The notes beneath the pieces are model-generated. The model made no database searches, was not told where the DNA came from, and saw only the letters and a list, made by a program, of their open reading frames with translations. DNA of 64,000 bases from Rhodoblastus sphagnicola (GTDB lineage Bacteria > Pseudomonadota > Alphaproteobacteria > Rhizobiales > Beijerinckiaceae), in contig NZ_NHSJ01000043.1 of NCBI RefSeq assembly GCF_002937075.1, positions 62,001 to 126,000 on the forward strand, written 5' to 3'. Positions 37,690 through 46,246 of this stretch are shown in pieces (the first letter of the stretch is position 1; each line of letters opens with the position of its first letter). A program made the translations under genes and the position numbers.

Positions 37690-39348
37690 TCAGCCTTCAA
37701 GCAGTCGGCGGGCGATGACCTGCGCCTGGATTTCCGCCGCGCCCTCGAAAATGTTGAGGATGCGGGCGTCGCACAGCACGCGCGACACCGGATATTCCAA
37801 GGCGAAGCCGTTGCCGCCGTGGATTTGCAGGGCGTTGTCGGCGGCGGCCCAGGCGACGCGGGCGCCGAGCAGCTTGGCCTGACCGGCTTCGAGGTCGCAG
37901 CGCTTGCCCTCGTCTTTCGCGCGCGCCGCGAAATAGGTGATCTGGCGGGCGATGTGCACTTCCACCGCCATCATGGCGATCTTGTCGGCCACGCGCGGGA
38001 AATGGACCAGCGCCTTGCCGAACTGGATGCGCTCCTTGGCGTAGCGCAGCGCCAGCTCCATGGCGCATTGCGCCACGCCGACGGCGCGGGCCGCCGTCTG
38101 GATGCGGGCGCCTTCAAACGTCTGCATGAGTTGTTTAAAGCCCTGGCCCTCGACGCCGCCGAGCAGGTTTTCGGCGGGAACCTCGAAACCGTCGAAGGCG
38201 ATTTCATATTCCTTCATGCCGCGATAGCCGAGCACGTGGATTTCGCCGCCGGACATGCCCTTGGCCGGGAAAGGGTTGGCGTCGTCGCCGCGCGGCTTTT
38301 CCGCCAGCAACATGGACAGGCCCTTGTAACCCGGCTCATTCGGGTTGGTGCGCACCAGCAGGGTCATCAGATCGGCGCGAACCGGATGGGTGATCCAGGT
38401 CTTGTTGCCGTTGACGATATATTTATCGCCCTCCTTCACGGCGCGGGTGCGCAGCGAGGCGAGGTCGGAGCCCGTGTTCGGCTCGGTGAACACCGCCGTC
38501 GGCAGGATTTCGCCGGAGGCGATTTTCGGCAGGTATTTCTCCTTCTGCGCCTGGGTGCCGCCGCACAGAATCAGTTCGCCGGCGATTTCCGAACGGGTGC
38601 CGAGCGAGCCGACGCCGATATAGGCGCGCGAAAGTTCCTCGGTAACCACGCACATGGCTTCCTTGCCGAGGCCCATGCCGCCGAATTCCTCCGGCAAGGT
38701 CAGGCCGAACACGCCGAGATCGGCGAGGCCCTGAATGATTTCGAGCGGGATATATTCGTTCTTGAGGTGCCATTCATGGGCGTGCGGCACGACTTCGGCT
38801 TCCGCATATTTGCGGATTTCCTCGCGGATGGCTTCCAGCGTCTCGTCGAGGCCGGGCGCGCCGACGGTGGCCGAGGCTTCGGCGTGATCGACCAGATCGA
38901 CCAGGCGGGCGCGATTGGCGACGGTGTTGCCGGTCGCGATCAGCGTGTCGATCTCGGGGATTTTCTTGGCGGCGATCGATTCCAGCGACAGGCCGAAATC
39001 CGACAGGCGGATGATTTCGCCCTGGCTCATGGCGATGCCGCCAAAGATCTGCGCCAGATATTCGCCGACGCCGATGCGGGTCAGCAGGTCTTCGGTTTCG
39101 CCATAGCGGCCTTCGCCATTGATGCGCTCGGCATAGGCCAGCATTTCGCGCACGGATTCGACATAAGTGGCGAACCAGGCGAGGCCGTGGGCGGCGTGCT
39201 GTTCCTTTTCGATCAGGGCATTGGACAATTTGCCGTTTTCAACGACTTTTCCGCGCAGGCTCACGACCGCGTCGGTGTAAAGCGCCTGGATGGCGTGGGT
39301 CGCCTTGCGGCCGAGGGCAAAAAGGTCTTCGTTGGCGGCCTGAGTCAT
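37690..39348 (-). CDS. mcd: (2S)-Methylsuccinyl-CoA dehydrogenase
   Basis: A 552-residue acyl-CoA dehydrogenase-family flavoenzyme that oxidises methylsuccinyl-CoA to mesaconyl-CoA in the ethylmalonyl-CoA pathway. The catalytic core (about residues 165-550) has FGLTLPEEFGGMGL, TEPNTGSDLASLRTRA, GYRGMKEYEIAFDGFEVPAE and ALQIHGGNGFALEYP. About 160 residues of N-terminal extension (LFALGRKATHAIQALYTDAV onward) set this family apart from ordinary short-chain dehydrogenases and support the specific call. ccr and ecm are within 5 kb. A perfect 19-base palindrome lies about 57 bases upstream. Confidence 0.92.
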   Translation of the reverse strand: MTQAANEDLFALGRKATHAIQALYTDAVVSLRGKVVENGKLSNALIEKEQHAAHGLAWFATYVESVREMLAYAERINGEGRYGETEDLLTRIGVGEYLAQIFGGIAMSQGEIIRLSDFGLSLESIAAKKIPEIDTLIATGNTVANRARLVDLVDHAEASATVGAPGLDETLEAIREEIRKYAEAEVVPHAHEWHLKNEYIPLEIIQGLADLGVFGLTLPEEFGGMGLGKEAMCVVTEELSRAYIGVGSLGTRSEIAGELILCGGTQAQKEKYLPKIASGEILPTAVFTEPNTGSDLASLRTRAVKEGDKYIVNGNKTWITHPVRADLMTLLVRTNPNEPGYKGLSMLLAEKPRGDDANPFPAKGMSGGEIHVLGYRGMKEYEIAFDGFEVPAENLLGGVEGQGFKQLMQTFEGARIQTAARAVGVAQCAMELALRYAKERIQFGKALVHFPRVADKIAMMAVEVHIARQITYFAARAKDEGKRCDLEAGQAKLLGARVAWAAADNALQIHGGNGFALEYPVSRVLCDARILNIFEGAAEIQAQVIARRLLEG

Positions 39349-39404
39349 GTCGGCTCCTGCATTTCGGATGACAAAAATTCGTATGAAGGCGGATTATCGC
39401 GCCG

Positions 39405-39423
39405 CATATTGCGGCGCAATATG
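39405..39423. promoter_or_regulatory. 19-base palindrome upstream of mcd
   Basis: CATATTGC and GCAATATG are perfect arms around GGC, 57 bases upstream of the mcd start and nine bases from the end of the M3 peptidase gene. Its core TGCGGCGCAAT also occurs before ccr (43809-43819). It is a strong operator candidate; the regulator is not known from this window. Confidence 0.5.
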
Positions 39424-39431
39424 ACCTTTGA

Positions 39432-41468
39432 TCAGGCAAAGCCCTTTTTTCGCAGCAAGGCCGCCGTATCGGGCGCCCGGCCGCGAAAAGCGGCGTAGGC
39501 CACGTTGGGGTCGCGGCGGTTGCCGGCCGCGTAAACATTGTCCCGCAGCCTGCGCGCCGTTTCGGGATCGAAAATGTCGCCGGTTTCCTCGAAAGCCGCG
39601 AAACCGTCAGCGTCGAGCGTCTCCGACCAAAGATAGGAATAATAGCCGGCCGCATAGCCCTCGCCGGCGAAAATGTGCCCGAAGTGCGGCGAGCGATGCC
39701 GCATCACCATGAAAGCGGGCATGGCGACCCCGGTCAGGATTTCGGTTTCGGCGGCGCCGATGTCCTCGGGCGCGTCCGGCCGCCAATGCAGCTTGAAATC
39801 GACCAGAGCCGAGGCCAGGAATTCCACCGTGCCAAATCCTTGATTGAAATGGCGGGCCGCGACGATGCGGTCGATCATGGCTTGCGGCATGGCCGCGCCG
39901 GTCTCGTGATGCGTCGCGAATTTTTGCAGCACTTCCGGGCGGAGCGCCCAGTGCTCGTAAAGCTGCGATGGGAATTCGACGAAATCCGTCGGCGTGGAGG
40001 TTCCGCTCATGGAGGGATAGACCACGTCCGAGAGCATGCCGTGCAGCGCGTGGCCGAATTCGTGGAACAGCGTCATGACCTCGGTCAAGGACAGCAGCGA
40101 GGGCCGATCCGGCGAGGGTTTGGAAAAATTCATCACATTGACGATCACCGGGCGCTCCTCGCCGCCCAGCTTCCTCTGGCCGCGAAAACCCGACATCCAC
40201 GCGCCCGAACGCTTGCCCGCGCGGGCGAAATAATCGCCGTAGAAAATGGCGACGTGGCGGCCCTGCCCGTCGGTGACTTCATAGGCGCGTACGTCCGGGT
40301 GATAGACGGGCAGATCGCGGCGCTGTTGAAAGCGCAGGTCGAACAGTTTTTCCGCGCAGTGGAAGGCGGCCTCGATCATGCGCTCCAACTGGAAATAGTT
40401 GGCCAATTCCGCCTGATCCAGCGCGTAGCGCGACCGCCGCAGCTTTTCCGCGTAATAGCGCCAATCCGGCGCGGCGAGCGGGAAATTGCCGCCTTCTTCA
40501 TCCACGATCTGTTGCAGGGCGGCGCGCTCGTCTTCGGCGCCGCGCAGCGCCGGCGCCCAAAGCTGCTCCATCAACGCCATCGCCGCGCGCGGCTCACGCG
40601 CCATGGTCGGCTCAAGCTTGTAGTCGGCGAAAGTTTCATAGCCGAGCAGGCGCGCCTTCTCCTGACGCAACGCGAGGATTTGCGCGATCAGCGGCCGGTT
40701 GTCGGTCTTGCCCGGATTTTCGCCCCGCGCGATCCAGGCCTTGAACAAATCTTCCCGGAGATCGCGGCGGCTGGACTGACTCAGGAAAGCCTCGACGTTC
40801 GAGCGTTGCAAGGTCAGGGCATAGGGCTTGGTTGTGTTGCGATCTTTTGCCGTCTGGGCGGCGGCGGCTTTCACATCCTCCGCAACTCCGGCAAGGTCGG
40901 TTTCCTCCAGTTCGAACAGAAAATCGGTCTCGTCGGCCAGAAGATTTTGCGCGAATTCGGTTTCGAGGGTTGTGAGCTGCTCGGCGATCTCCGCGTAGCG
41001 CGCGCGAGCCGCGCCTTGCAGCTGCGCGCCGGTGCGAACGAAGCCTTTGTAGGTGAGTTCAAGCAGCCGCGCCTGTTCCTCGTCCAGCGTCAGCGTCTCG
41101 CGGCGGCGATAAAGCTCGGCCACGCGGGCGAACAGGTCGGGATTGAGCGAAATAGCGGTGTAATGGCGGGTGAGCAGCGGAGAAATTTCACGCTCGATGG
41201 CGCGCAATTCTTCGGTCGAATCCGTGCCGGTCAGGTTCCAGAACACGCCGCCGACCTGGTTGAGCTTTTGGCCGGCGAGTTCCAGCGCGTCGATGGTGTT
41301 GGCGAAAGTCGGCGCGTCCGGGTTTGCCGTCAGCGCGGCGATTTCCTGTTCGTGTTCGCGCAAGGCTTGGTCAAATGCGGCCGGGAACTGGTCCGTCCTG
41401 ATTTGGGTAAAGGGAGGCAGGGCGAAAGGCGTGGTCCACTCGATCAAGAGCGGGTTCTGTCCGGTCAT
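39432..41468 (-). CDS. M3 family oligopeptidase (Dcp/OpdA-like)
   Basis: A 678-residue metallopeptidase. The zinc motif MTLFHEFGHALHGML near residue 460 holds HExxH, with a downstream conserved Glu in EFPSQLYEHW. SGTSTPTDFVEFP and FAGEGYAAGYYSYLWS are also typical of the oligopeptidase A/dipeptidyl carboxypeptidase group. It degrades short peptides in the cytosol. The start at 41468 (MTGQNPLLIEWTTPF) fits the family; the frame is open 47 codons further. It lies between the ethylmalonyl-CoA genes without an obvious link to them. Confidence 0.92.
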   Translation of the reverse strand: MTGQNPLLIEWTTPFALPPFTQIRTDQFPAAFDQALREHEQEIAALTANPDAPTFANTIDALELAGQKLNQVGGVFWNLTGTDSTEELRAIEREISPLLTRHYTAISLNPDLFARVAELYRRRETLTLDEEQARLLELTYKGFVRTGAQLQGAARARYAEIAEQLTTLETEFAQNLLADETDFLFELEETDLAGVAEDVKAAAAQTAKDRNTTKPYALTLQRSNVEAFLSQSSRRDLREDLFKAWIARGENPGKTDNRPLIAQILALRQEKARLLGYETFADYKLEPTMAREPRAAMALMEQLWAPALRGAEDERAALQQIVDEEGGNFPLAAPDWRYYAEKLRRSRYALDQAELANYFQLERMIEAAFHCAEKLFDLRFQQRRDLPVYHPDVRAYEVTDGQGRHVAIFYGDYFARAGKRSGAWMSGFRGQRKLGGEERPVIVNVMNFSKPSPDRPSLLSLTEVMTLFHEFGHALHGMLSDVVYPSMSGTSTPTDFVEFPSQLYEHWALRPEVLQKFATHHETGAAMPQAMIDRIVAARHFNQGFGTVEFLASALVDFKLHWRPDAPEDIGAAETEILTGVAMPAFMVMRHRSPHFGHIFAGEGYAAGYYSYLWSETLDADGFAAFEETGDIFDPETARRLRDNVYAAGNRRDPNVAYAAFRGRAPDTAALLRKKGFA

Positions 41469-41607
41469 GAAAAATCTCCGTTCGCGTTGAAAATAGGCTG
41501 CGCGGGGTCGGCGCGCCAGATATTTGCATCGTCGCGTCACGTGCTGCGTGGTAGCCAAGCCTTGGCGCCTTTGGCGCGGAGGGATTTCCGGGCGCGAAAG
41601 GATTCCC

Positions 41608-42477
41608 ATGCGTGAATTTTGGCGTTTGGCGCTGGAAAGCGCCCGAAGTTTCGAGAACGACGACGGCTACGCCATGTCGAGCCATATTGCGTTGCAGGGT
41701 CTGACGGCGATTTTTCCCTTCCTGATTTTCGTGACCAGTCTGGGGGGCTTTTTCGGCGCGCAAAAAATGGCCGACGACGCGGCCGGAGCGTTCTTCGAAA
41801 TCTGGCCGCCGCAGGTCTCCGCACCCATTCTCAACGAAATCCACCAGGTTTTGAGCGCGCGGCACGGCGGACTGGTGACCATCAGCGCGGTTCTGGCGGT
41901 CTATTTCTCCTCCAGCGGGGTGGAAGCGCTGAGAACGGGCTTGAACCGCGCCTATGGCTTGAAGGAGACGCGGCCGTGGTGGCGGTTGCGGCTTCAGTCC
42001 ATCGGCTATGTTCTGATCGGCGCCCTGGCCCTGCTGTCGCTGACTTTCATGCTTGTGCTCGGTCCGCTGATCTGGGCGGGCGTGCTGAAACTGGCCCCGG
42101 CGCTGGCGCCGGCGAGTCATCTGGTGGCGTTGGCGCGTTACGGCGTCGCCACGGTCATTCTCCAGATCGCCTTGATCGTCGCGCATTGGGTGCTGCCCAA
42201 CGCCCGCATGCGGTTGCGCGATTGCGCGCCGGGCATCATCCTCACCTTCGGCGCGTGGATGGCTTTCGCGCTGGCCTTCAGCGCCTATCTCTCCCGCTTC
42301 GCGTTCAATTACGTCGCGACCTACGCCGGCCTGGCTTCGGTGATGATCGCCATCGTGTTTCTTTACGCGCTCGCGGCCATTTTCATTTATGGCGCGGAAG
42401 TGAACGAGGCGCTGGCGCGGGCGCGACTGGCGCGCTCCCAAAAAAAAGGGCGGGAGCAACCTCCCGCCCCGAAATAG
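41608..42477 (+). CDS. YihY/BrkB family inner-membrane protein
   Basis: A 289-residue protein of the YihY/virulence factor BrkB family with six predicted membrane helices, for example LQGLTAIFPFLIFVTSLGGF, YVLIGALALLSLTFMLVL and SVMIAIVFLYALAAIFIYGA. The FSSSGVEALRTGLNRAYG motif is typical. Function is unsettled despite old annotation as RNase BN; a transport or envelope role is likely. The start at 41608 was chosen because upstream residues are basic and variable. Its final codons contain the intrinsic terminator of the convergent ccr gene. Confidence 0.85.
   Translation: MREFWRLALESARSFENDDGYAMSSHIALQGLTAIFPFLIFVTSLGGFFGAQKMADDAAGAFFEIWPPQVSAPILNEIHQVLSARHGGLVTISAVLAVYFSSSGVEALRTGLNRAYGLKETRPWWRLRLQSIGYVLIGALALLSLTFMLVLGPLIWAGVLKLAPALAPASHLVALARYGVATVILQIALIVAHWVLPNARMRLRDCAPGIILTFGAWMAFALAFSAYLSRFAFNYVATYAGLASVMIAIVFLYALAAIFIYGAEVNEALARARLARSQKKGREQPPAPK
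42440..42469 (-). terminator. Rho-independent terminator of ccr inside yihY
   Basis: GGGCGGGAG (42448-42456) and CTCCCGCCC (42461-42469) pair perfectly around a CAAC loop. The eight A residues at 42440-42447 give an uninterrupted U-run in leftward transcripts. It lies about 24 bases beyond the ccr stop codon and inside the last codons of the convergent membrane-protein gene. Confidence 0.85.
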
Positions 42478-42492
42478 CGCGCTTGCGGCGGG

Positions 42493-43782
42493 TCACGCCT
42501 TCCGGCCGGCCTCGATCACGTCTTCAATGGTGCGCAGGCCCGTTTCTGTCGCGTTGACCAGAACGGCCATGTTTCCGGGCGCGTGTTGGTTTTTCCACAT
42601 TTTGGTGTGGGCCAGGGGGATCTTCCCCCAGGGGAAGACTTCGGACATGCAGGGATCGACGCGGCGATCGAGCACGAAATTGTTCGCCGCCGCCGCCTGT
42701 TTCAGATGGGCGAAATGCGACCCCTGGATGCGCTTCTGGCGCATCCACACGTAGCGGGCGTCAAAGGTGAGGTTGAAGCCGGACGTGCCCGCGCAAAACA
42801 CCACCATGCCGCCGCGCTTCACCACCAAAGTCGAAACCGGGAAGGTGGCTTCGCCCGGATGTTCGAACACGATGTCGACATCCTTCTTGCCGGTAATGTC
42901 CCAGATCGCCTTGCCGAACTTGCGGGCTTCCTTGGTCCAGTCGGTGTATTCCTGCGAATTGACCTTGGGCAATTGGCCCCAGCACTTGAAGTCCTTGCGG
43001 TTGATCACGCCCTTCGCGCCGAGCGAAAGCACATAGTCGCGCTTGGATTCGTCGGAAATGATGCCGATGGCGTTGGCGCCGGCCGCCGCGATGAGCTGCA
43101 CGCCGAACACGCCGAGACCGCCCGAAGCGCCCCAGACCAGGACATTGTCGCCGGGCTTGAGGCGGTGCGGCTCATGGCCGAACAGCATGCGGTAGGCGGT
43201 GGCGAGCGTCAGCGTATAGCAGGCGCTTTCCTCCCACGTCAGATGCTTGGGGCGCACCATCAACTGGCGGTCCTGCACGCGGCAGAACTGGGCGAAGGAG
43301 CCGTCCGGGGTCTCGTAGCCCCAGATGCGCTGCGAGGAGGAGAACATCGGATCGCCGCCGTTGCATTCCTCGTCGTCGCCGTCGTCCTGGTTGCAGTGGA
43401 CGACGACTTCGTCGCCGACCTTCCAGCGCTTCACCTTGGAGCCGACCGCCCAGACAATGCCGGAGGCGTCGGACCCGGCGACGTGATAGGGCTGCTTGTG
43501 CGCGTCGAGCACGGAAATCGGCTCGCCCAGCGCCGCCCACACGCCATTGTAGTTGACGCCGGCGGCCATCACGAGAACCAGCACGTCGTGACTGTCGAGC
43601 GGCCAGGTGGGAATGACCTCAAGCTGCATGGCGGATTCCGGCGGCCCGTGGCGATCCTTGCGGATTACCCAGGCGTGCATGTTTTTCGGAACATGGCCAA
43701 GGGGCGGGATTTCGCCGATATCGTAGAGGTCTTTGTAGACCGGCGCCTTATCGACGCTTGACGCTGGCGTTTGATCGGTCAA
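42493..43782 (-). CDS. ccr: Crotonyl-CoA carboxylase/reductase
   Basis: A 429-residue MDR-family enzyme that reductively carboxylates crotonyl-CoA to ethylmalonyl-CoA with NADPH, the key step of the ethylmalonyl-CoA pathway. It shows GEIPPLGHVPKNMHAWVIRK at the N-terminus, AAGVNYNGVWAALGEP, HVAGSDASGIVWAVG, the cofactor loop VLVWGASGGLGVFGVQL, and the CCR-specific FEHPGEATFP and GTSGFNLTFDARYVWM segments near the C-terminus. It starts with TTG after GGGAG. It is divergent from ecm and has a perfect intrinsic terminator. Length and motifs separate it from ordinary alcohol dehydrogenases. Confidence 0.95.
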   Translation of the reverse strand: MTDQTPASSVDKAPVYKDLYDIGEIPPLGHVPKNMHAWVIRKDRHGPPESAMQLEVIPTWPLDSHDVLVLVMAAGVNYNGVWAALGEPISVLDAHKQPYHVAGSDASGIVWAVGSKVKRWKVGDEVVVHCNQDDGDDEECNGGDPMFSSSQRIWGYETPDGSFAQFCRVQDRQLMVRPKHLTWEESACYTLTLATAYRMLFGHEPHRLKPGDNVLVWGASGGLGVFGVQLIAAAGANAIGIISDESKRDYVLSLGAKGVINRKDFKCWGQLPKVNSQEYTDWTKEARKFGKAIWDITGKKDVDIVFEHPGEATFPVSTLVVKRGGMVVFCAGTSGFNLTFDARYVWMRQKRIQGSHFAHLKQAAAANNFVLDRRVDPCMSEVFPWGKIPLAHTKMWKNQHAPGNMAVLVNATETGLRTIEDVIEAGRKA

Positions 43783-44181
43783 CGCTCACTCCCTTTGTTT
43801 TTCCCTGATGCGGCGCAATGCTAGAACGGCGTTCGCAAAATCCAAAAGCGAAATTTGCTGCGCTGCCGCAATTTGCCGTCGGGAAACGGGAGCGCGCCGG
43901 AAAAGTTCGCGCCTCCGCCTCCGATTGAGCCGGGAAATATACATTTTATTGAGGCTTGGCGAGTGTCCTCGCGGCCGTTTCGGTTCGTCCATAAGTCGAG
44001 GCCCGCTTTGTTCTCTTGCCCCGGGGCGACAGAGCTAAAGCGCCGGAAAACCTCTGGTTTTTGGGGGTCAGGCGGGCGCAGGGGCGCTGTTTTCCGGACT
44101 TGACGTCCGATTGTGCTTTGCGAAAAAGTGGGGCAAAGCATCGCTCGACAGAGATCGCCGCAACCCTTGTGAGAGGCTCGA
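43783..44181. promoter_or_regulatory. Divergent ccr-ecm control region
   Basis: This 399-base region holds promoters for both pathway genes and no convincing gene. On the ccr side, TGCGGCGCAAT (43809-43819) matches the core of the mcd palindrome. Further along come GCAAA and TTTGC half-elements near 43831, 43853 and 43869. On the ecm side, TGCTTTGC (44114-44121) and GCAAAGCA (44133-44140) form perfect arms 11 bases apart, about 40 bases before the ecm start. GCAAA/TTTGC motifs resemble sites of short-chain fatty acyl-CoA (ScfR/RamB-type) regulators. Binding is inferred. Confidence 0.45.
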
Positions 44182-46164
44182 ATGACGAAGACCCAGACCG
44201 GGCGCGACAAGCCGTGGATTTTCCGCACCTATGCGGGCCATTCCAACGCCGCGGACTCAAACAGGCTCTATCGCGGCAATCTCGCCAAGGGCCAGACCGG
44301 CCTGTCCATCGCCTTCGATCTGCCCACCCAGACCGGATATGATTCCGATCATCCCCTCGCGCGCGGCGAAGTCGGCAAGGTCGGCGTGCCCATCAGCCAT
44401 CTCGGCGACATGAACACTTTGTTCGATGGCATTCCCATCGCGCAGATGAACACGTCGATGACAATCAACGCCACCGCGCCCTGGCTGTTGTCGCTCTATA
44501 TCGCCGCCGCCGACTTGCAGGGCGCGCCGCGCAATGCGCTACAGGGCACGACCCAGAACGACATCATCAAGGAATATCTGTCGCGCGGCACCTATGTGTT
44601 TCCGCCGGGGCCGTCGCTGCGCCTGACCAAGGACGTCATCCTGTTCACCACCAAGGAAGTTCCCAAGTGGAACCCGATGAACGTCTGCTCCTATCATTTG
44701 CAGGAGGCGGGCGCGACGCCGGTGCAGGAGCTGTCCTACGCGCTGGCGACGGCGGTGGCGATCCTCGACACCGTGAAAAAATCCGGTCAGGTGGCGGAGG
44801 AGGATTTCGGCGAGGTCGTCGGCCGCATCTCGTTCTTCCTCAACGCCGGCATGCGCTTTGTCACCGAACTGGCCAAGGTCCGCGCCTTCACCGAACTTTG
44901 GGACGAACTGACCCGCGACCGTTATGGCGTCAAGGACGAGAAGCATCGCCGTTTCCGCTATGGCGTGCAGGTCAATTCGCTCGGCCTCACCGAGCAGCAG
45001 CCGGAAAACAACGTCTATCGCATTCTGATCGAGACGCTGGCGGTCGTGCTCTCCAAGAAGGCGCGCGCCCGCGCCGTGCAATTGCCGGCCTGGAACGAGG
45101 CGCTCGGGCTGCCGCGTCCGTTCGATCAGCAATGGTCGCTGCGCCTCCAGCAAATTTTGGCCTACGAGACCGACCTGCTGGACTATGGCGACCTGTTCGA
45201 CGGTTCGATTGAACTGAGCAGGAAGGTCGAGGAGCTGAAACGGGAAGCGCTGGCCGAACTGGCCGCCATCGACGCCATGGGCGGCGCGGTCGCGGCGGTG
45301 GAGACCGGCTATCTCAAGTCGAAACTGGTGGAGTCCAACACCCGCCGGCTGGAATCGATCGAGGCGGGCGAGCAGATCGTGGTCGGCGTCAATAAATTCG
45401 TCGAAAGCGAGCCCTCGCCGCTGACCACGGGCGACGGCTCCATTCTCGTGATCTCCGAGCATGTCGAGGCCGAACAGATCGCGCGCCTGAAAAGCTGGCG
45501 CGCCCAGCGCGATCCCAAGGCGGTGGACAAGGCTTTGGCGGAGCTGCGCGCCGCCGCTCAGGAAGACCGCAACATCATGGAGCCGTCGATCGCGGCGGCC
45601 AAGGCGGGCGTCACCACCGGCGAATGGGGCCAGACCCTGCGCGAGGTGTTCGGTGAATTCCGCGCGCCCACCGGCGTCGGCCGCACGGCGCGCGACACCG
45701 GCGGCTCGCTGGCCGCCGTGCGCGCGGAAGTCGAGCGCGTCTCGAAGAAGATCGGGCGCCGCATCAAATTCCTGGTCGGCAAGCCCGGCCTCGACGGGCA
45801 TTCCAACGGCGCCGAGCAGATCGCCGTGCGCGCGCGCGACGCCGGCATGGAAGTGGTTTACGAGGGCATCCGCCTCACGCCGGCGGAGATTGTCAACGCC
45901 GCGCTTGAGGAAGGCGTTCACGTCGTCGGACTGTCGATCCTGTCCGGGTCGCATCTGCCGCTGGTGCGCGACGTGCTGGCCAAGATGAAGGCGCAAGGGA
46001 TTTCCGACGTGCCGGTGATTGTCGGCGGCATCATTCCCCCGGAAGACGAAAAGCTGCTGCTTTCGGAAGGCGTCGCCGCCGTCTACACGCCCAAGGATTA
46101 CGAACTCAACGCCATCATGGCCGATATCGTCCGCGTGGTGGAAAAAACCGCCGAAACCGTCTGA
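44182..46164 (+). CDS. ecm: Ethylmalonyl-CoA mutase
   Basis: A 660-residue adenosylcobalamin-dependent mutase converting (2R)-ethylmalonyl-CoA to methylsuccinyl-CoA. The TIM-barrel half begins PWIFRTYAGHSNAADSNRLY and has TGLSIAFDLPTQTGYDSDHP and LQGTTQNDIIKEYLSRGTY. The C-terminal B12 domain has the lower-axial-ligand motif GKPGLDGHSNGAEQ (DxHxxG) and GLSILSGSHLPLV. Ecm is a single-chain relative of methylmalonyl-CoA mutase, distinguished by length and by its divergent position next to ccr. A strong terminator follows. Confidence 0.95.
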   Translation: MTKTQTGRDKPWIFRTYAGHSNAADSNRLYRGNLAKGQTGLSIAFDLPTQTGYDSDHPLARGEVGKVGVPISHLGDMNTLFDGIPIAQMNTSMTINATAPWLLSLYIAAADLQGAPRNALQGTTQNDIIKEYLSRGTYVFPPGPSLRLTKDVILFTTKEVPKWNPMNVCSYHLQEAGATPVQELSYALATAVAILDTVKKSGQVAEEDFGEVVGRISFFLNAGMRFVTELAKVRAFTELWDELTRDRYGVKDEKHRRFRYGVQVNSLGLTEQQPENNVYRILIETLAVVLSKKARARAVQLPAWNEALGLPRPFDQQWSLRLQQILAYETDLLDYGDLFDGSIELSRKVEELKREALAELAAIDAMGGAVAAVETGYLKSKLVESNTRRLESIEAGEQIVVGVNKFVESEPSPLTTGDGSILVISEHVEAEQIARLKSWRAQRDPKAVDKALAELRAAAQEDRNIMEPSIAAAKAGVTTGEWGQTLREVFGEFRAPTGVGRTARDTGGSLAAVRAEVERVSKKIGRRIKFLVGKPGLDGHSNGAEQIAVRARDAGMEVVYEGIRLTPAEIVNAALEEGVHVVGLSILSGSHLPLVRDVLAKMKAQGISDVPVIVGGIIPPEDEKLLLSEGVAAVYTPKDYELNAIMADIVRVVEKTAETV

Positions 46165-46186
46165 AACAACCATATGAGATTGCCAG

Positions 46187-46227
46187 CCTCCGCCGTGTGG
46201 GTCAAAAACGGCGGAGGTTTTGTTTTG
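46187..46227 (+). terminator. Rho-independent terminator after ecm
   Basis: CCTCCGCCGT (46187-46196) and ACGGCGGAGG (46208-46217) form a perfect ten-base-pair stem with an 11-base loop, followed by TTTTGTTTT. It lies 22 bases beyond the ecm stop. Confidence 0.88.
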
Positions 46228-46246
46228 ATTCGACAGGAGTGCGCGC

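Noticed and set aside
37819-39498. 559-codon rightward frame
   Set aside because: Antisense shadow of mcd.
39675-41615. 646-codon rightward frame
   Set aside because: Antisense shadow of the M3 peptidase gene.
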